A DNA stretch of 64,000 bases from Phytophthora colocasiae (GCA_018806915.1 JAGKQI010000061.1:186001-250000), one strand, 5' to 3'. Positions 51,986 through 63,239 are shown, counted from the first letter of the stretch. Notes: generated from the sequence alone by a model not told the origin. Program-made: numbers and translations.

Positions 51986-54900
51986 GGCACTCGTTGCTGC
52001 GCCCAACTAAAAAAATTGTGACGAGGCTTTTGCACCCACCTGCGCCCAACCAACCCCCAAGTGAGCCCATCCGGATCCCATCCACCTCCCAAATGAGCTA
52101 CAGCTGAGAAAGCCAGTTGAAAGCCAGTTCGAGTTGTTATACGTATAGTCGGATACCAATTGCGTTGCGATCTGTCCAGTATTTCAAAGTGGCTTTGCTC
52201 GCCCTTTCGCCTTCTACAATTGCAAGGGTAAGTTACTTGTTGTGGAGAAGAAAAGTTGATCATGAACATGTATTTGGTGTTTATTTGTTTTATGAAAGCT
52301 AGCTCAATCTTCCGTGCACATACAAAGGTAGCGGTATCTCAAGCACTGCAGGGATTTCTTGTCCACGTGGCCAAGTGGCTCGGCGCCGCAGAATATCTCG
52401 AATGCCAGAAGGACATATAGACCGCAGTTGTAGTTATCGACTTGCACCCCGAGGCCAGATTCGTACACCTGCATGCGCGTGCTTGATCGCACGTCTGGTG
52501 GCAGCAGCGTTATCAACTTCTGTGCAACAGCGCGAATGCTTATCAGGTAGGAGGAAGAACTTGAATCGTATACGAACACCTTCCCTTTGGAGAGGTCCAT
52601 CATCACAGAGCACCAATGATTTCCATTGCAGTTCACTGGAAACAGCACCATCTCCGTTGAGAGTCCCGACATCGCTACTTGTATATCGCTCTGGTCTGCC
52701 GTAATGTGTCCATCCACAACAATTCCGAGAGTTGATGCTTCAAATATGACAACGTTGGGGTCACTGCCAAACTTCTTCGTCAGCGCGAGGTGCATTATCT
52801 CGTCGGAAAGGCACTCCTTTGCAGTGAGATCTAGCACTTGTGCCTGTACATAATAAGTTTAGCTTGTTAAATCGCCAAATATGGAAGTTGTCGAAGTGTT
52901 CCTACCTTATTGGACAGCAGAGGAATGTCCTTCAGGTTGGCCGGCAACACTTGATTCTCTTCAATAAGAAAACTGGAGTTCGTGATACGCGAGAATTGCA
53001 GTTGTGTCGTCCAGTCCAGCGCTCTCTCCACCTTCTTCAAGATTTTGAAAGCTGTGTGCCATTTTTTCATGAGCGCGACGGTAGAGTTGGCGAAGACACC
53101 AACACCTACAATTTCCAGCGCAATGTCCAGCTCGCGGACACCTCGATGTTTTCTTTGGTATGCGCTCACCTTCGCCATGCATTTCGTGATCAAGTCCATT
53201 GGGAAAATCCGGACAATTTCTTCTGGCCTGAGCAGAGTCTTCGTCGCTGGAAGCTTCGAAATTTCATGGGCAATAGGGGGCTTTGGCTTGCTCATGAACG
53301 TAAACAACTTGAATTGAGTCAGCTGCTCGTGTGATGAGGTATAGGTCGGATTGTTGTGCAGCAGTTCGTACAGCGAAAGAAGGTTGAGGTTGTTCTCGTG
53401 CATTCCCAGATCTTCTTGAACCATCGTAATAACTCGGTTCCTTTTTGCCTTGACAGCCTTCGTCTTTTGCTTGGGTCGTCCTTTGGATTTTGGTGGACTT
53501 TCAATCTCAAATTCGTCGTTGGCGTCGGCGAGATCAAGTTCTCTTGTCTGCTTTCCGTTGAACTCTGAACCAGTACAGGTTGTGGTCACTGCAGTGGCCA
53601 TCTGTCCCAACTCAGTGACCGACTGCGTGGTTTCGCCCACCTGCACCAACTGCGGAGTATCACTGCCCAAAAATGATGGATCGGTACCCAACTGAGCTCT
53701 CATCTGGGTTTCAGACCCCAACTGGGTGTCGGCGCCCAACTGGGTTCTTCGATCTGAGCTGGAAGTCGAAGGCACGTTGCATGTCGTCTTGGATGCCCGA
53801 CGTGGAGCGTCGATTGTAGTCAGTACATCTTCCAACTCGACGCTGTACGTGCTCTCCAGCTCATCCATATCTTGAACTTCTTCTCGTTCACGCTGTCTGG
53901 GTGCTCGTGAAATCTCATCGTATTCACCATGCTTGAACAAAGTGGCTACGTCTCGGAGTACTTCCATGGCCTTCGTGTACTCTTTCATCCCCAGACTGCT
54001 CAAGTGTTCACTGATAGTCGATGCAACCAGATTGGCCTCCCGAAATTTCCTGTTGGAATCCCAGGCCGATGTTGATTCTGGGATAACCGTCGAAACAGCA
54101 AAAGAATCCCCCGAGACGTCTGGTAGATCAATGTCTGACCGTAGAGACGACAACAGCCACCTTGTATTCATCAATTGGGTGGGGATAATGTTCTCACACT
54201 TGAAGGCCTTCCGAAGAAAAAATGACATGGCGACACGGTAAAAGCCGAGAGCTCATGAAAAGACAGGAACACGACCAATCACGCTTGGTGACTAAGTATT
54301 CGCGGTAGGGCTCGTCAAGGGCGCCCTCTTCGTCAGAATTGTGTTGTATCATTAGCCCGTCGGGAACGGGCTCGTAGAAGGTGTAGTTGGCCCTTGTGGT
54401 TGCGAAGACGTACTGCTCGTACACGAGCTCGCATGCATGCTGACTAACCAGATTCGAAAGGAACTGCATTTCGCTGTCATACTTGGGGTTGTGGACGACG
54501 CTGAGCTTGTACAAACAATCCATGAACTTCCTCTCCTCTTGATCTTGGTAACACATTATGGATGCAACACACTCGTCTACACCCATAAAGGAACTCACAA
54601 GTTCCTTTAGCTGCTTCCAGGAGGCCTCAATCCTGTTGTTGGTGTTGTTGCCCATCGTTTTGGCATTTTCTCTTTCGAAAGCACACCACATTGCTCTGCA
54701 AGAGTCCCAGTTCTTCACAAAATAGACCTCAAACGGGTGATTGGGTGCTTCACAGTCGTCTCGTTCATCACTTCCACCCCGCTCCCCACCAGCTGAGCCC
54801 AACTCTCCATTGTCCGGGCCCAACTCGTTAGTTGCAGCACCCAACTCGTGATTTGGACCCTGAAAGTCGTCGACATCTTCACCCAGCTCGCTGCGACGAA

Positions 54901-56794
54901 GCATACCCACTCCATGACGAGACTGACCACCTCGTCCGACGTTCATGATGTGCCGCATGTAGTTGCGATACTTGATGAACTCCCGTTCATTTCTCGCATA
55001 TACGAGCAAGTTCACCAGCCCTTGGAGCTGTTGCTTCTGCCACGACGAGAATCCGTAGTCCGAACTAGCAATCTCCTCGCGGAGATACTTAATGACATGG
55101 AACTGACAAAGGAGCAAGCGCGCGTCCGGAAAAGCCGACTTGAGAACAGAGATTTCCGTGAAGTCTTTGTCGATCAGTATACACTGGATCCGACGCCATG
55201 CCGGGTTGCCCCGCTTGAACTCCTCTAAGACCGTCAGCAAAGTGTTACGACGCTCGTTCTGCACAACGGCATGTTGCACGAACTGTCCCTTTCCAAAGAT
55301 ATCGTGGCTCATAATCGAGAAGACCTTGTACTTGGAAGCATTGGTTCCGTGAGTGGCGTCAATCATCAAAACTTCAGGAAATCTCTCAAACATTTGACGC
55401 ATTTGCTTTGTCTGTAAAGTTATACACGTAGCGACTTTCTAGAAGAGGGTCAAATTTAGCTCATGCAGTTGCAAAGAAGAATAAGACATACCTTGTCCCT
55501 CACAGAGTCGACGAAAATGCGACCGACATTTCCTGCCTCCTCAGAAAACTCCGCCATCCACTGCTTCAGTCTTTTCGCGCTGGTTTCAGCCGTGTCTTCT
55601 TGCTTCTTCAACTTTCGGACGAGATTATGCACATCTTGAGTGGATGGGTTGCACGCGGAGTTGTCGTGTATGTACTTCAAAATGCTCTTCTTCTTGGCTC
55701 CAGCTTTCCGAAGCTCATTCACGGTACTCACAACATCAGGTTCGAGCGCCGTTCGGTTGTGTGGGTACTGGTTGAAGGCGTACTTGTTCAGCGAGTGGTT
55801 GTGGACCAACCTAGCCGTGGTAATTTTCAAGGCATAGGTAGGAACCGAGGCATTCTTCACTTGGACGCAAGCATTGATCTACGATAACGACATGCACCCA
55901 ATTAGCACAAGTATCCCAAGAGTACACTTGAAGCCCAACTAAGCCCAACAGAGGCCCAACAGAGACCCAACTCGTACCCAACTACACCCCAATTGCACCC
56001 AACCCAACCACACATACCTGTGCCTTGCATCCCATAGCCCTGGACTGAATCCGTTTTCTCTTGCCCTTGCCACGCGCCTTGTACCTCCCCGAGTGCGTGC
56101 AAGCAAACGTCTTCCCATAATTCTCCCACTCCAGTGGGAGTAAAGGCTTCGAGGGAGAAGTCGCATGTATCTTGGCGTTCCTGGCAGTCACAGTGTTGTT
56201 TGTCCGTACCCGAAAGCACTGTTGTCATAAAAACCGGAAATAAAAGAGATCAGCATCATATAGACGGCAGCCACGGGCACTTCACACCATCATCATACCT
56301 GGTAAGTGCGCCGCATATATTCGGCCAGATAGGTGTCAAGGTCGTCCCAGGACTCGAACTCCCACCTGTCCAGCGGGGCAGCGTGCACTTCGACGTCTTG
56401 GTCTTCATCAGCGTCGCTCGGCACATGGCGAGGATGCGTGGATCCTTCGGAACGACCCTGTTTCGACTGCGATGTGTTGGTACTCGCACTGCTCGCCGTC
56501 TCACTGGCAGAGTCCACCCATTCCTCGTCGCTCGATTCGCCCTGTAGCACATGGTCGGACACGACTTCGCTCGTATAACGTCTTGCTTCGTACGGCGTTC
56601 TCACTACCGCGTTGACGCGCAGATCGCGCGCCATTCTGCCCCCTTGCTTTATTTTCTTCAAATGAGTGGTGCTGGCTCGGGTATACTAAATGTATACATC
56701 AACTGCGGACGGATATTTATATATCCAGCTGGCGGGGTAGGTTAAAATATGATTCAAATTTAACCTAACCCAGTTGGGCGCAGCACTCACTCTC
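51986..56794 (-). mobile_element. MULE copy R (inverted, complete)
   Basis: 4809 bp; 23-bp imperfect TIRs sharing TGCTGCGCCCAACT, and a perfect 9-bp duplication TTTTTTCAA (51977-51985 and 56795-56803) inside the Harbinger transposase gene. It has ~200 bp (52080-52280) of 3' DNA missing from copy L. Otherwise the copies are nearly identical and lie head to head in inverted orientation, 1134 bp apart. Confidence 0.95.
52304..56634 (-). pseudogene. MULE-R transposase-Ulp1 gene (five exons, one frameshift)
   Basis: Exons 56299-56634, 56018-56218, 55492-55878, 52906-55411 and 52304-52843, all introns phase 0, GT..AG. Start ATG 56634 (MARDLRVNAVVRT). Exons 2-3 give a FAR1-like zinc-binding region (FACTHSGRYKARGKGKRK, ... 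TTARLVHNHSLNKYAF). Exon 4: MULE DDE domain (VLMIDATHGTN), SWIM finger CSCLFMSSRLLPCRH and a basic tail (PPKSKGRPKQKTKAVKAKRN). Exon 5: Ulp1/C48 protease (NHWC, VYDSSS, GVQVD, YNCGLYVL). One extra A in an A6 run at 54217-54222 (five in copy L) breaks exon 4 just after the SWIM finger. Apart from this the gene equals copy L except for a few substitutions (E-R for E-Q, GLYV for GVYV, GHV for GLV). Confidence 0.92.
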
Positions 56795-57308
56795 TTTTTT
56801 CAAAGTCACCGGCATTGCAGCAACCATGCAAGTATTTTCGAGGCGACCAGTATCTTCTAGGTGACTCGGGATATGGTTTGACCAAGTATGTCATCACTCC
56901 CTACAAGAAGCCAGCAGCTTTGAAACCAGATAACGCAGCATTCAATGACATTCACTGCAGCGCTCGTGTTATAGTTGAAAACACGATCGGCTTGTGGAAA
57001 AATCGCTGGATGTCTCTCAAAGGAATAAGAACGCAAATACGAAAGAAAGCAGACTTCACTGTAGTGAATAACCATATCCTAGCTTGCGTAATGCTTCATA
57101 ACATCGGTCTCGAGGTAAATGATATTTGGGACGATGACAGCAACTCCGATGATGATGAAGATGATGCCTACACAAGCCGTGAAGACTCAAATGCGAGAGA
57201 GGGAACAAACAAGCGCGAACAACTAAAACGTGCTTTGCTTACGGTATCAAATTAGCCTAAATCAAATGAAAACATGTGCACAAGATACCAGCTATTCCGA
57301 CACCGTAC

Positions 57309-58523
57309 TCAGGGGAAGTACGTCTGGAGAATTGCATTGACCTCATCAAGTGACTTGCCACTCAGCAAAAGTTGCAGAGCCATTCGATTCTTTTCCTCTG
57401 CTTTCTTGTCGGCAGGTCGTTGAAGGCGATCGCGTTCTCGTTCCTTGAGTTCATCGCGCCGAAACTGATTTTCCTGGGCAAGTTGTTTTTCCTTCAGCTC
57501 GAGATCTTGACGCATACGCTTTTCACTAAGCTGCAGACGCTTGTCAGACGCCTCCGTGTAAATGCTTGCAAAATCACGTCGCTTGGCATTATTTGCCTTG
57601 TCTACACTGCGAGCGTCTCCACTCATGTAACCATCAGGTTTGTCACGAGATGGAAGAGAAGGAATGGAAGCTGAGGACACTGTCCTCGAAGCTGATGAGT
57701 CTTTGCTAGCTGGCGTTGCCACCGATGTAACAGGGGGCATAAGATCTACCAGTGAAACATTTGTTGGTAGCTGAAAGCTCCTCATTTCTTCGTTGCTGTT
57801 AGGCCCCTGGTCTCCACGACCAGGTAAATCTTCATCGGCACTGGAGAAGACCTCATCATTTCCGGGTAAACTGACATCCAAATCGTTGCTTCGCCAGAGG
57901 TCGTCGCCGTCCTCACAATCCGGTTCAACCGTGTGCGATGTTGGCTCGACATTTGACTGCTCGCCGAAGAGTTCGTCTATACGAAAGTAGTAGGGGCACA
58001 ACTTGTTGGTCATTTCCTCAAGCGTAATACCAAGAGAAGCCATTTCAGCCGGAACATCGAACCCTGTTTGATTCTTCAGCTTGTCTCGAGTAGACTTGTA
58101 GCGGGCAAAGTATGATTTCCAGCGACTCCTGCAGACAGCACCAGTCCACGGCTCAGCAAGAGCCACATCGTAGACTCCAGTCTTGCACATGGCGGCAACA
58201 ACGGACCTGTGAACGTAGGCAGCCATTCGCTTAGACCCTTCAATTTTAGTAACCCCTGCTCCGTGAGAGACCGTCTTGCCCGCGGTCGACTCACCGACGA
58301 TAATCTTGTAGTTACTAGCTTTCTCTAGCCACTCAACCATCGCCAGGCACTGCGCACCAGTTGTGTGAATATACTTGTTGCCGTTCTCCTTCGCATTCTC
58401 TTGGGACTTCGTATTTTCCTTGCCAGACGATGATGGTTTCTCGCATTGCTTTGCTGTCGCTGTCTTCTTTGCCATCTCCGTTTTCTTCTGCCGAGATCCT
58501 TTTGCCGACGATTTCGGTGGCAT
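57309..58523 (-). CDS. Harbinger-associated Myb/SANT-like DNA-binding protein
   Basis: 404 residues from ATG 58523. Lys-rich N-terminus (MPPKSSAKGSRQKKTEMAKK), then a Myb/SANT-like trihelix region (~45-165: QCLAMVEWLEKASNYKIIVG, WTGAVCRSRWKSYFARYK), an acidic Ser-rich middle, and a C-terminal coiled coil (KRMRQDLELKEKQLAQENQF, RRDELKERERDRLQ). PIF/Harbinger elements typically encode such a protein, which helps the transposase enter the nucleus and bind the ends. It converges on the transposase with 53 bp between stops. It is intact, while the transposase is interrupted. Confidence 0.85.
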   Translation of the reverse strand: MPPKSSAKGSRQKKTEMAKKTATAKQCEKPSSSGKENTKSQENAKENGNKYIHTTGAQCLAMVEWLEKASNYKIIVGESTAGKTVSHGAGVTKIEGSKRMAAYVHRSVVAAMCKTGVYDVALAEPWTGAVCRSRWKSYFARYKSTRDKLKNQTGFDVPAEMASLGITLEEMTNKLCPYYFRIDELFGEQSNVEPTSHTVEPDCEDGDDLWRSNDLDVSLPGNDEVFSSADEDLPGRGDQGPNSNEEMRSFQLPTNVSLVDLMPPVTSVATPASKDSSASRTVSSASIPSLPSRDKPDGYMSGDARSVDKANNAKRRDFASIYTEASDKRLQLSEKRMRQDLELKEKQLAQENQFRRDELKERERDRLQRPADKKAEEKNRMALQLLLSGKSLDEVNAILQTYFP

Positions 58524-58785
58524 GGAGAACAGGCGGTAATGAAGGTGAAAGGTCTTTGGAACTTCGTAGTTGTGGTCCGAGTTTCAAAAGTGAATCAGGA
58601 CGCGCGATTCAAAAGCAAGATTTCTGCGCGCGAAAGCAACCTTTCGGGTGACCTTTCGGCGGACCGAAAAATCACTCGAACCGACCATCGTCGGAGGTGG
58701 TCGGTTGGTGTGTTTTTTCATGATGTTCTGCCAAAAGATCACGCTAGAAAACACATCAGAAAACCAAGAACTGAAACCCCCTATT

Positions 58786-59138
58786 GGTTCTCGGTGATCT
58801 TCAACGATGATGAAAACCCCTGCTTCGACAACTCCTGTCGAAGTTGTTAGCAGTGCTGCGTCGAGATGAATGGTTGTACGTTCAGCTCGTACGATGCAGA
58901 GGAAGAATTTGCCCAGTTCCTAACTTGGAGAGATAGCGGAAGGAACTGGGCAATTCTTCCTTCTGCATTACGGACATTTCTGCGCAGAAAGCGCTTTTCT
59001 GGCAGTCGCGTTAGACGCACATTCGTGGTGCGACAACATGAGCATGGCCCGTAAGAAGCACACTAAAGGCGCGAGGCGTAAGCTTCGATGAAAAACAATA
59101 ATATGTATTCATTTAGTTATCCTTTCCCCCTCTTTCTC
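58786..59138. other. Gap with an inverted repeat
   Basis: No supported gene. It contains a stem of ~19 bp: GGAAGAATTTGCCCAGTTCC (58900-58919) and GGAACTGGGCAATTCTTCC (58941-58959), one unpaired base, ~20-nt loop. It may be a small non-autonomous element end or a transcript hairpin. Confidence 0.5.
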
Positions 59139-60284
59139 TTAGCTCTCTTCATTCTCTTTGCCTTCCCCGTTCTCCTTGCTCTCCTCGTCGTTTGTCTCTG
59201 ATCGCTTGCGCTTCTTCTTCCTGAAGCGGATCTCGTTGAGGTGTGCGGGGATGTTGCGGCCATCATTCCATACGTCTTGCCATATCTGGGCGCAGGAGAA
59301 AGTGTTTCCTTCCTCTAGGCAACGGACCTTGGGGCATAGCGGAACGCGTCCGCCGAAGTAATTGCTGCATGTCGGGCAAGAAATAGCTTGTTTCAAACGA
59401 CTTTCCACTTGTGTGTCCTGATCACACCTTGCAAAGATGTTGACGACGCTTCGACTGCGTTACAGTTTTGTAGCGGTTGTTGGTGTTGACCAAAGCATGG
59501 TCGCCTCGGGCAATCGGTCCTGCCACTATGTCCTCCGCGACAGAGTACGTGTCAAAGTGCACGTCTCGCAATGCTAACAAGTCCATGTGTAAGCGCCGCA
59601 GGAAAGAGGCATGTGGAGTGGGTTTCTCATCGTCGCGCTTTTTGGCAATATTGTGCACGATAAACCCGTTCATCAGGGCCATGTCAACAACCCCGAGGAA
59701 TAGCTGCTTGTAATATTTCCTGAAAGCCACACACTTCTGCAGTAAGTACCGCTGCAAGCGCAGCTGGTCGTGGGCGTCGACACCTCCCATGCCTTCGGTG
59801 GAATCCACGACCAGTTGAGGACACGGCGTGACCGTGACGGAGCCGTCCTTTTCTCTCCGGTTGACGGTGGTCTAGTGTGCGCTACACCCCGTGGCGATCA
59901 TGTTTACCGGCTTGGATTCCATCCACGCGAGGGCAACCAGGTACGGGTACTGCCTGGAGTGGGCAATGCGATACTGACCACTTGGGATAGTCTTTGGTCT
60001 TTTCCTTTGGCTGTTCTCGATGTCTGGGCACCAGCCGAGACGCGACATTCTGACAGTCCCCACGTGGTAGAGCTCCATATTGTATAATTTGATTGACAAC
60101 TGAATGGAGGAGTAGTAGTTGTCGGTGATAATCAGGCGCTTGTATGGCCGTCCACGAAGTGCTTTCGTAATGTTGCGAACAACAGCTTTAGGCCCGACAG
60201 TTTGTTCCTTCTTGCCTTTATTCTTCTTGTCGCAATACACCTCAATACTTCTCAGTACAATCCAGAATAAACACACGATTATTA

Positions 60285-61328
60285 CACCTTTGCCCGGTCA
60301 AAGTGGGCTAATCAGCGTCCAATGTGGGCAGGATTAATTTTAGGCGGCAACAGAAACCCAAAGTATCCCAAAATATTTTTTTCATGTGATCAAAGTGGGC
60401 TAATCACCGTTCAAAGCGGACAACAACTAGCCAATCATTCGTACATGTACAGTACATACTTCGCGCCTCTAAACGGAGACCGGAACCGCACAAGGAATTA
60501 TAAGGGTCAATCTGCAACTAACATCACGCAACACAGATGCCTTCCCAAACCGCCACCAAGACCCACACACCTGAAGAACGTTGTCGCATTTTCAAAGCAT
60601 ACGACGCCGCCATCCAAGGGCACCAACCTCCAGATCCAGTGCGCGATCTCCGCTACGTACGGTGTCGTTGCGTACCGAACACAAAGAGGCAGCGTTAAAA
60701 TGCAAACCAACGCCGACTTCGTAGAGGAGCTGTACGCGGTCATCAAGGAGAGCAACATCTACCACGAGGAGTATAGGGACATGAAGATCGTCATTGCATT
60801 CAACAATGCGCCAGCTCACTATCGTACAGAGAAGCTCGAACAGCCCCGCTGAGATCTCGTCTTGCTTCGACTCGGTCCATACAATCCCATGTTTTGTAAC
60901 CCGATCGAAAACTGCTTTAGCGCTCTTAAAGCGCGCATCAAAACTTACCTAGCCACGGCGAGGGAAATGATAAACGATACACTGACCGAGAGTATTATTG
61001 GTCCACCCAATTCGAAGACAGAATCTCGCATGCAGTTCCTCGAGCGAGTTAGCAACGCTTGCATGCCGCGAATCACGCAGCGCATGGTGCAGAACGTAGA
61101 GTTGCACGCTTCAAAATTTGTGCATGCAGCAATTCGTATGGAAGATATGTCCTATGTATCAAGTATGACTGTGCGAATGATTGGCTAGTTGTTGCCCGCT
61201 TTGAATGATGATTAGCTCACTTTGATCGCATGAAAAATATTTTGGGATATTTTGGATTTCTGTCGCCGCCTAAAATTAATCCAGCCCACATTGGATGCTG
61301 ATTAGCCCACTTTGACCGGGCAAAGGTG
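60285..61328 (+). mobile_element. Tc1/mariner-type relic with long terminal inverted repeats
   Basis: 1044 bp between TA duplications (60283-60284, 61329-61330). Ends CACCTTTGCCCGGTCAAAGT ... reverse complement; inverted similarity extends about 165 bp on each side, including the GTGGGCTAATCA and ATTAATTTTAGGCGGC segments. It lies inside the piggyBac gene. Confidence 0.88.
60560..61188 (+). pseudogene. Tc1/mariner transposase C-terminal part (DDE_3), inactive
   Basis: Recognisable: IQCAISATYGVVAYRTQRG, NADFVEELYAVIKE, then MKIVIAFNNAPAHYRTEKL, where the usual catalytic Asp of DNAPAH is Asn, a UGA stop at 60850-60852, and LGPYNPMFCNPIENCFSALK with the family's NPIE Glu. The N-terminal helix-turn-helix and the first catalytic Asp region are not found. 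So the copy cannot code for an active enzyme. Confidence 0.8.
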
Positions 61329-62057
61329 TAGTTTACAGCATGTTTCCTCTTACGTATAATACAGAATATACCACATTATCGAGCGCAATAAGCAGTTTCA
61401 GCACAGCAAGTCTGATAGAACTTGGTTCCCCACTTTGAAGGTTTATTCTTCATGTACACCTTGATTGGATTAAACCGCGACCGGTTCAGCACCATATCTT
61501 TATCAAAGGAGATGCATCAGCAGAGGCGGTAGCCACGGCGGAAGGTTTTCTCCGCAGCTTGCAACACTGGTCGAATCTTCCACGCCTTGTCGTGGACAGC
61601 CTCAGCATCCTCGTTGTTGCTGAAGTGAAGAAATGAGAGTGATGGCTTTGAAGCGAGCTCGCTTCATGTACCGCGATGACGTCGCCCGTGGAACTGCACC
61701 ATCCTCCGAAGTTGCCCAGTGCTTGGATAAACCGTCCCGAACTGGAGCGGTAGCTCGGACCATTAGAAGGGGTCACGATATGGACGATTTCATTGGATTT
61801 AATAGGTTGAACGCGGCCAAACTCTGCTTCCAACTCTGATAATTGGGGGCACGGACTTTCTTGGATCCTTGGCTTGCTGCTTAAGCGGTGATTCACGACG
61901 CTGGTGCGCTAGCTGTGGTATCAGCTGCGTTGGATACAGATTGGACTCCTCGGCAATGCGGATCCAAAGGTGTTTCGGCAAGAAGTAGAAGAAAAGATCT
62001 AGCGGTGAATCAGAAAATGCGAGTGCTGAATGTGTTGGACCCCACGGACCGTCATAG

Positions 62058-63239
62058 TGTGGTGTAGTGGATCCGCTGGAATGAGCAGGGATCCAACGTT
62101 CACACACGGCGCCCAGACACTGACTAACGGAGGGGGTACTCCGATAACCATGGGGTTGCTGAGGCTCACCTTGTGTACTCGTCAGTGGGCGGGATCTGCT
62201 CTCTCAGGAACGGGAGAGTGTACACAGTCGTGAGGGCTTGAACGTCCTTGGCGTGGACTTGGGAGGTTGGACTTGCGTGGGGGTTCCTGCACACAGGTCC
62301 TGGTTGGGGGGATCTTGGTCTTGGACTCGAAGATCTTGTGGATCCTTGGATCTGGGGTTGCCTTGGTGGGTGTGGGGGTCCTTTTCCTTTACTGTCTTGC
62401 TTGCCGCCTCCTGTAGCGGTTGGTCTTGAGGGTGTTGAGAGGTCGAGAGATCCTACGGTTAAGCAATCAACACCGTTGGATCCGGGGTCTTCACTAGAGT
62501 AAGATAAGCCGGCCAAATCGGGGATCCGGTCTTAGCTGTAGCTAGGTATGCGAAGAAACTTGCAGGAAGACTAAGGGGAGGCCAATACACTATCCTCTTC
62601 CCTTGTCTTAGGTCCTGAAGAAACCACTTGCGCACTAGAAGGTAATTTCGACTCTCTGATTTATGGTTATCCAGTTTCTCATCCTGTACCCTATCTTTCC
62701 CATCGCAAATCTCTATCTTGGATCATACTGGCTCTCCTCCAACTGCTCCACCATGTTGATGTCTTGGATCTTGAGGATCCGAGTTTGAATCCGAGGATCC
62801 GGCTTCAGGATCCGAGGATCTTGGATCTGGATCTTTGGATCTTTGGAACTTGGATCTTGGATCTTGGATCTGGATCTTGGATCTGGATCTTGGATCTTGG
62901 ATCTGAATCCGAAGGCTTTGGATCACGAGGATCCGACGTCTGGATCCGAGGATCTTGGGTCTGAAGGATCCGCACTTAGGACCGCGGGATCCGCACTTAG
63001 GACTGCCGGATCCGCACTTAGGACCGTGGGATCAGCACTTAGGACCGTGGGATCCGCACTTAGGACTGTGGGATCCGAACTTAGGTTAGCCAGGCCAAGT
63101 GGATCCTAACTTAGGGTCCGCCCTAGAGTAGGTACCCAGTTCTAGGGACCTATCCTTATCGTAGCACTATGTCGCACGTCACCCATCATCGTAGTCGTTC
63201 TGCGTCATATCCGGCTTGATTTGAATCCACTTCACCACA
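62058..63239 (-). repeat. Solo LTR of a Gypsy-2 relative
   Basis: 1182 bp beginning TGTGGTG and ending CACCACA on the plus strand, flanked by ATAG on both sides (62054-62057, 63240-63243). On the minus strand it starts TGTGGTGAAG like Gypsy-2 and ends with segments alike to the Gypsy-2 LTR end (CCTCCGTTAGTCAGTGTCTG, GGATCCACTACACCACA). No internal gag-pol is present, so it is a solo LTR left by LTR-LTR recombination. It interrupts the piggyBac gene. Confidence 0.82.
62760..63090. repeat. GGATC-based minisatellites in the solo LTR
   Basis: Two arrays: degenerate GGATCTTGGATCTGGATCTT units at ~62800-62960, and a 21-bp repeat (GGATCCGCACTTAGGACCGTG) from 62966 to ~63085, about six copies, varied at a few positions. 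Confidence 0.85.

Larger units (their letters stand above)
51235..57255 (+). pseudogene. Harbinger (HARBI1-like) transposase, split by MULE copy R
   Basis: Coding parts 51235-51985 and 56804-57255. Start chosen at MPESERAKLLRSL; the frame is open to 51148 with another Met. DDE nuclease: first Asp in GMVDGTHVCFEQ, second Asp in GSCADSAIFS, then the MULE, then LLGDSGYGLTKYVITPY and the catalytic Glu in ARVIVENTIGLWKNRW, and the family-typical NNHILACVMLHNIGLEVND. The MULE therefore separates the last acidic residue from the first two. Removing 51986-56803 restores the frame exactly (AIFS-K-SPALQQPCKYF). Confidence 0.92.
51019..58782 (+). mobile_element. PIF/Harbinger transposon carrying MULE copy R
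   Basis: Ends AGGGGGTTTCAGTTC ... GAACTGAAACCCCCT form a 15-bp perfect inverted repeat, flanked by a 3-bp duplication ATT (51016-51018 and 58783-58785). It holds the two genes typical of the superfamily, a DDE transposase and a Myb/SANT-like protein, in converging orientation. Without the MULE the element is about 2.95 kb. Confidence 0.88.

Noticed and set aside
51986..51995. A 5-bp duplication CACTC/GAGTG as the MULE target site
   Set aside because: GAGTG is part of the terminal repeat in both copies; moving the border outwards reveals perfect 9-bp duplications at both insertions.
47214..56794. Inverted MULE copies as one segmental inverted duplication or assembly artefact
   Set aside because: Each copy has its own perfect 9-bp duplication of unrelated target sequence, so they are independent insertions.
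61633..61839. Small plus-strand ORF next to the Tc1 relic
   Set aside because: The opposite strand carries recognisable piggyBac motifs.
62843..63109. ALRTxGS repeat protein
   Set aside because: A 21-bp minisatellite inside a solo LTR stays open by chance; no start context or flanking coding signal.
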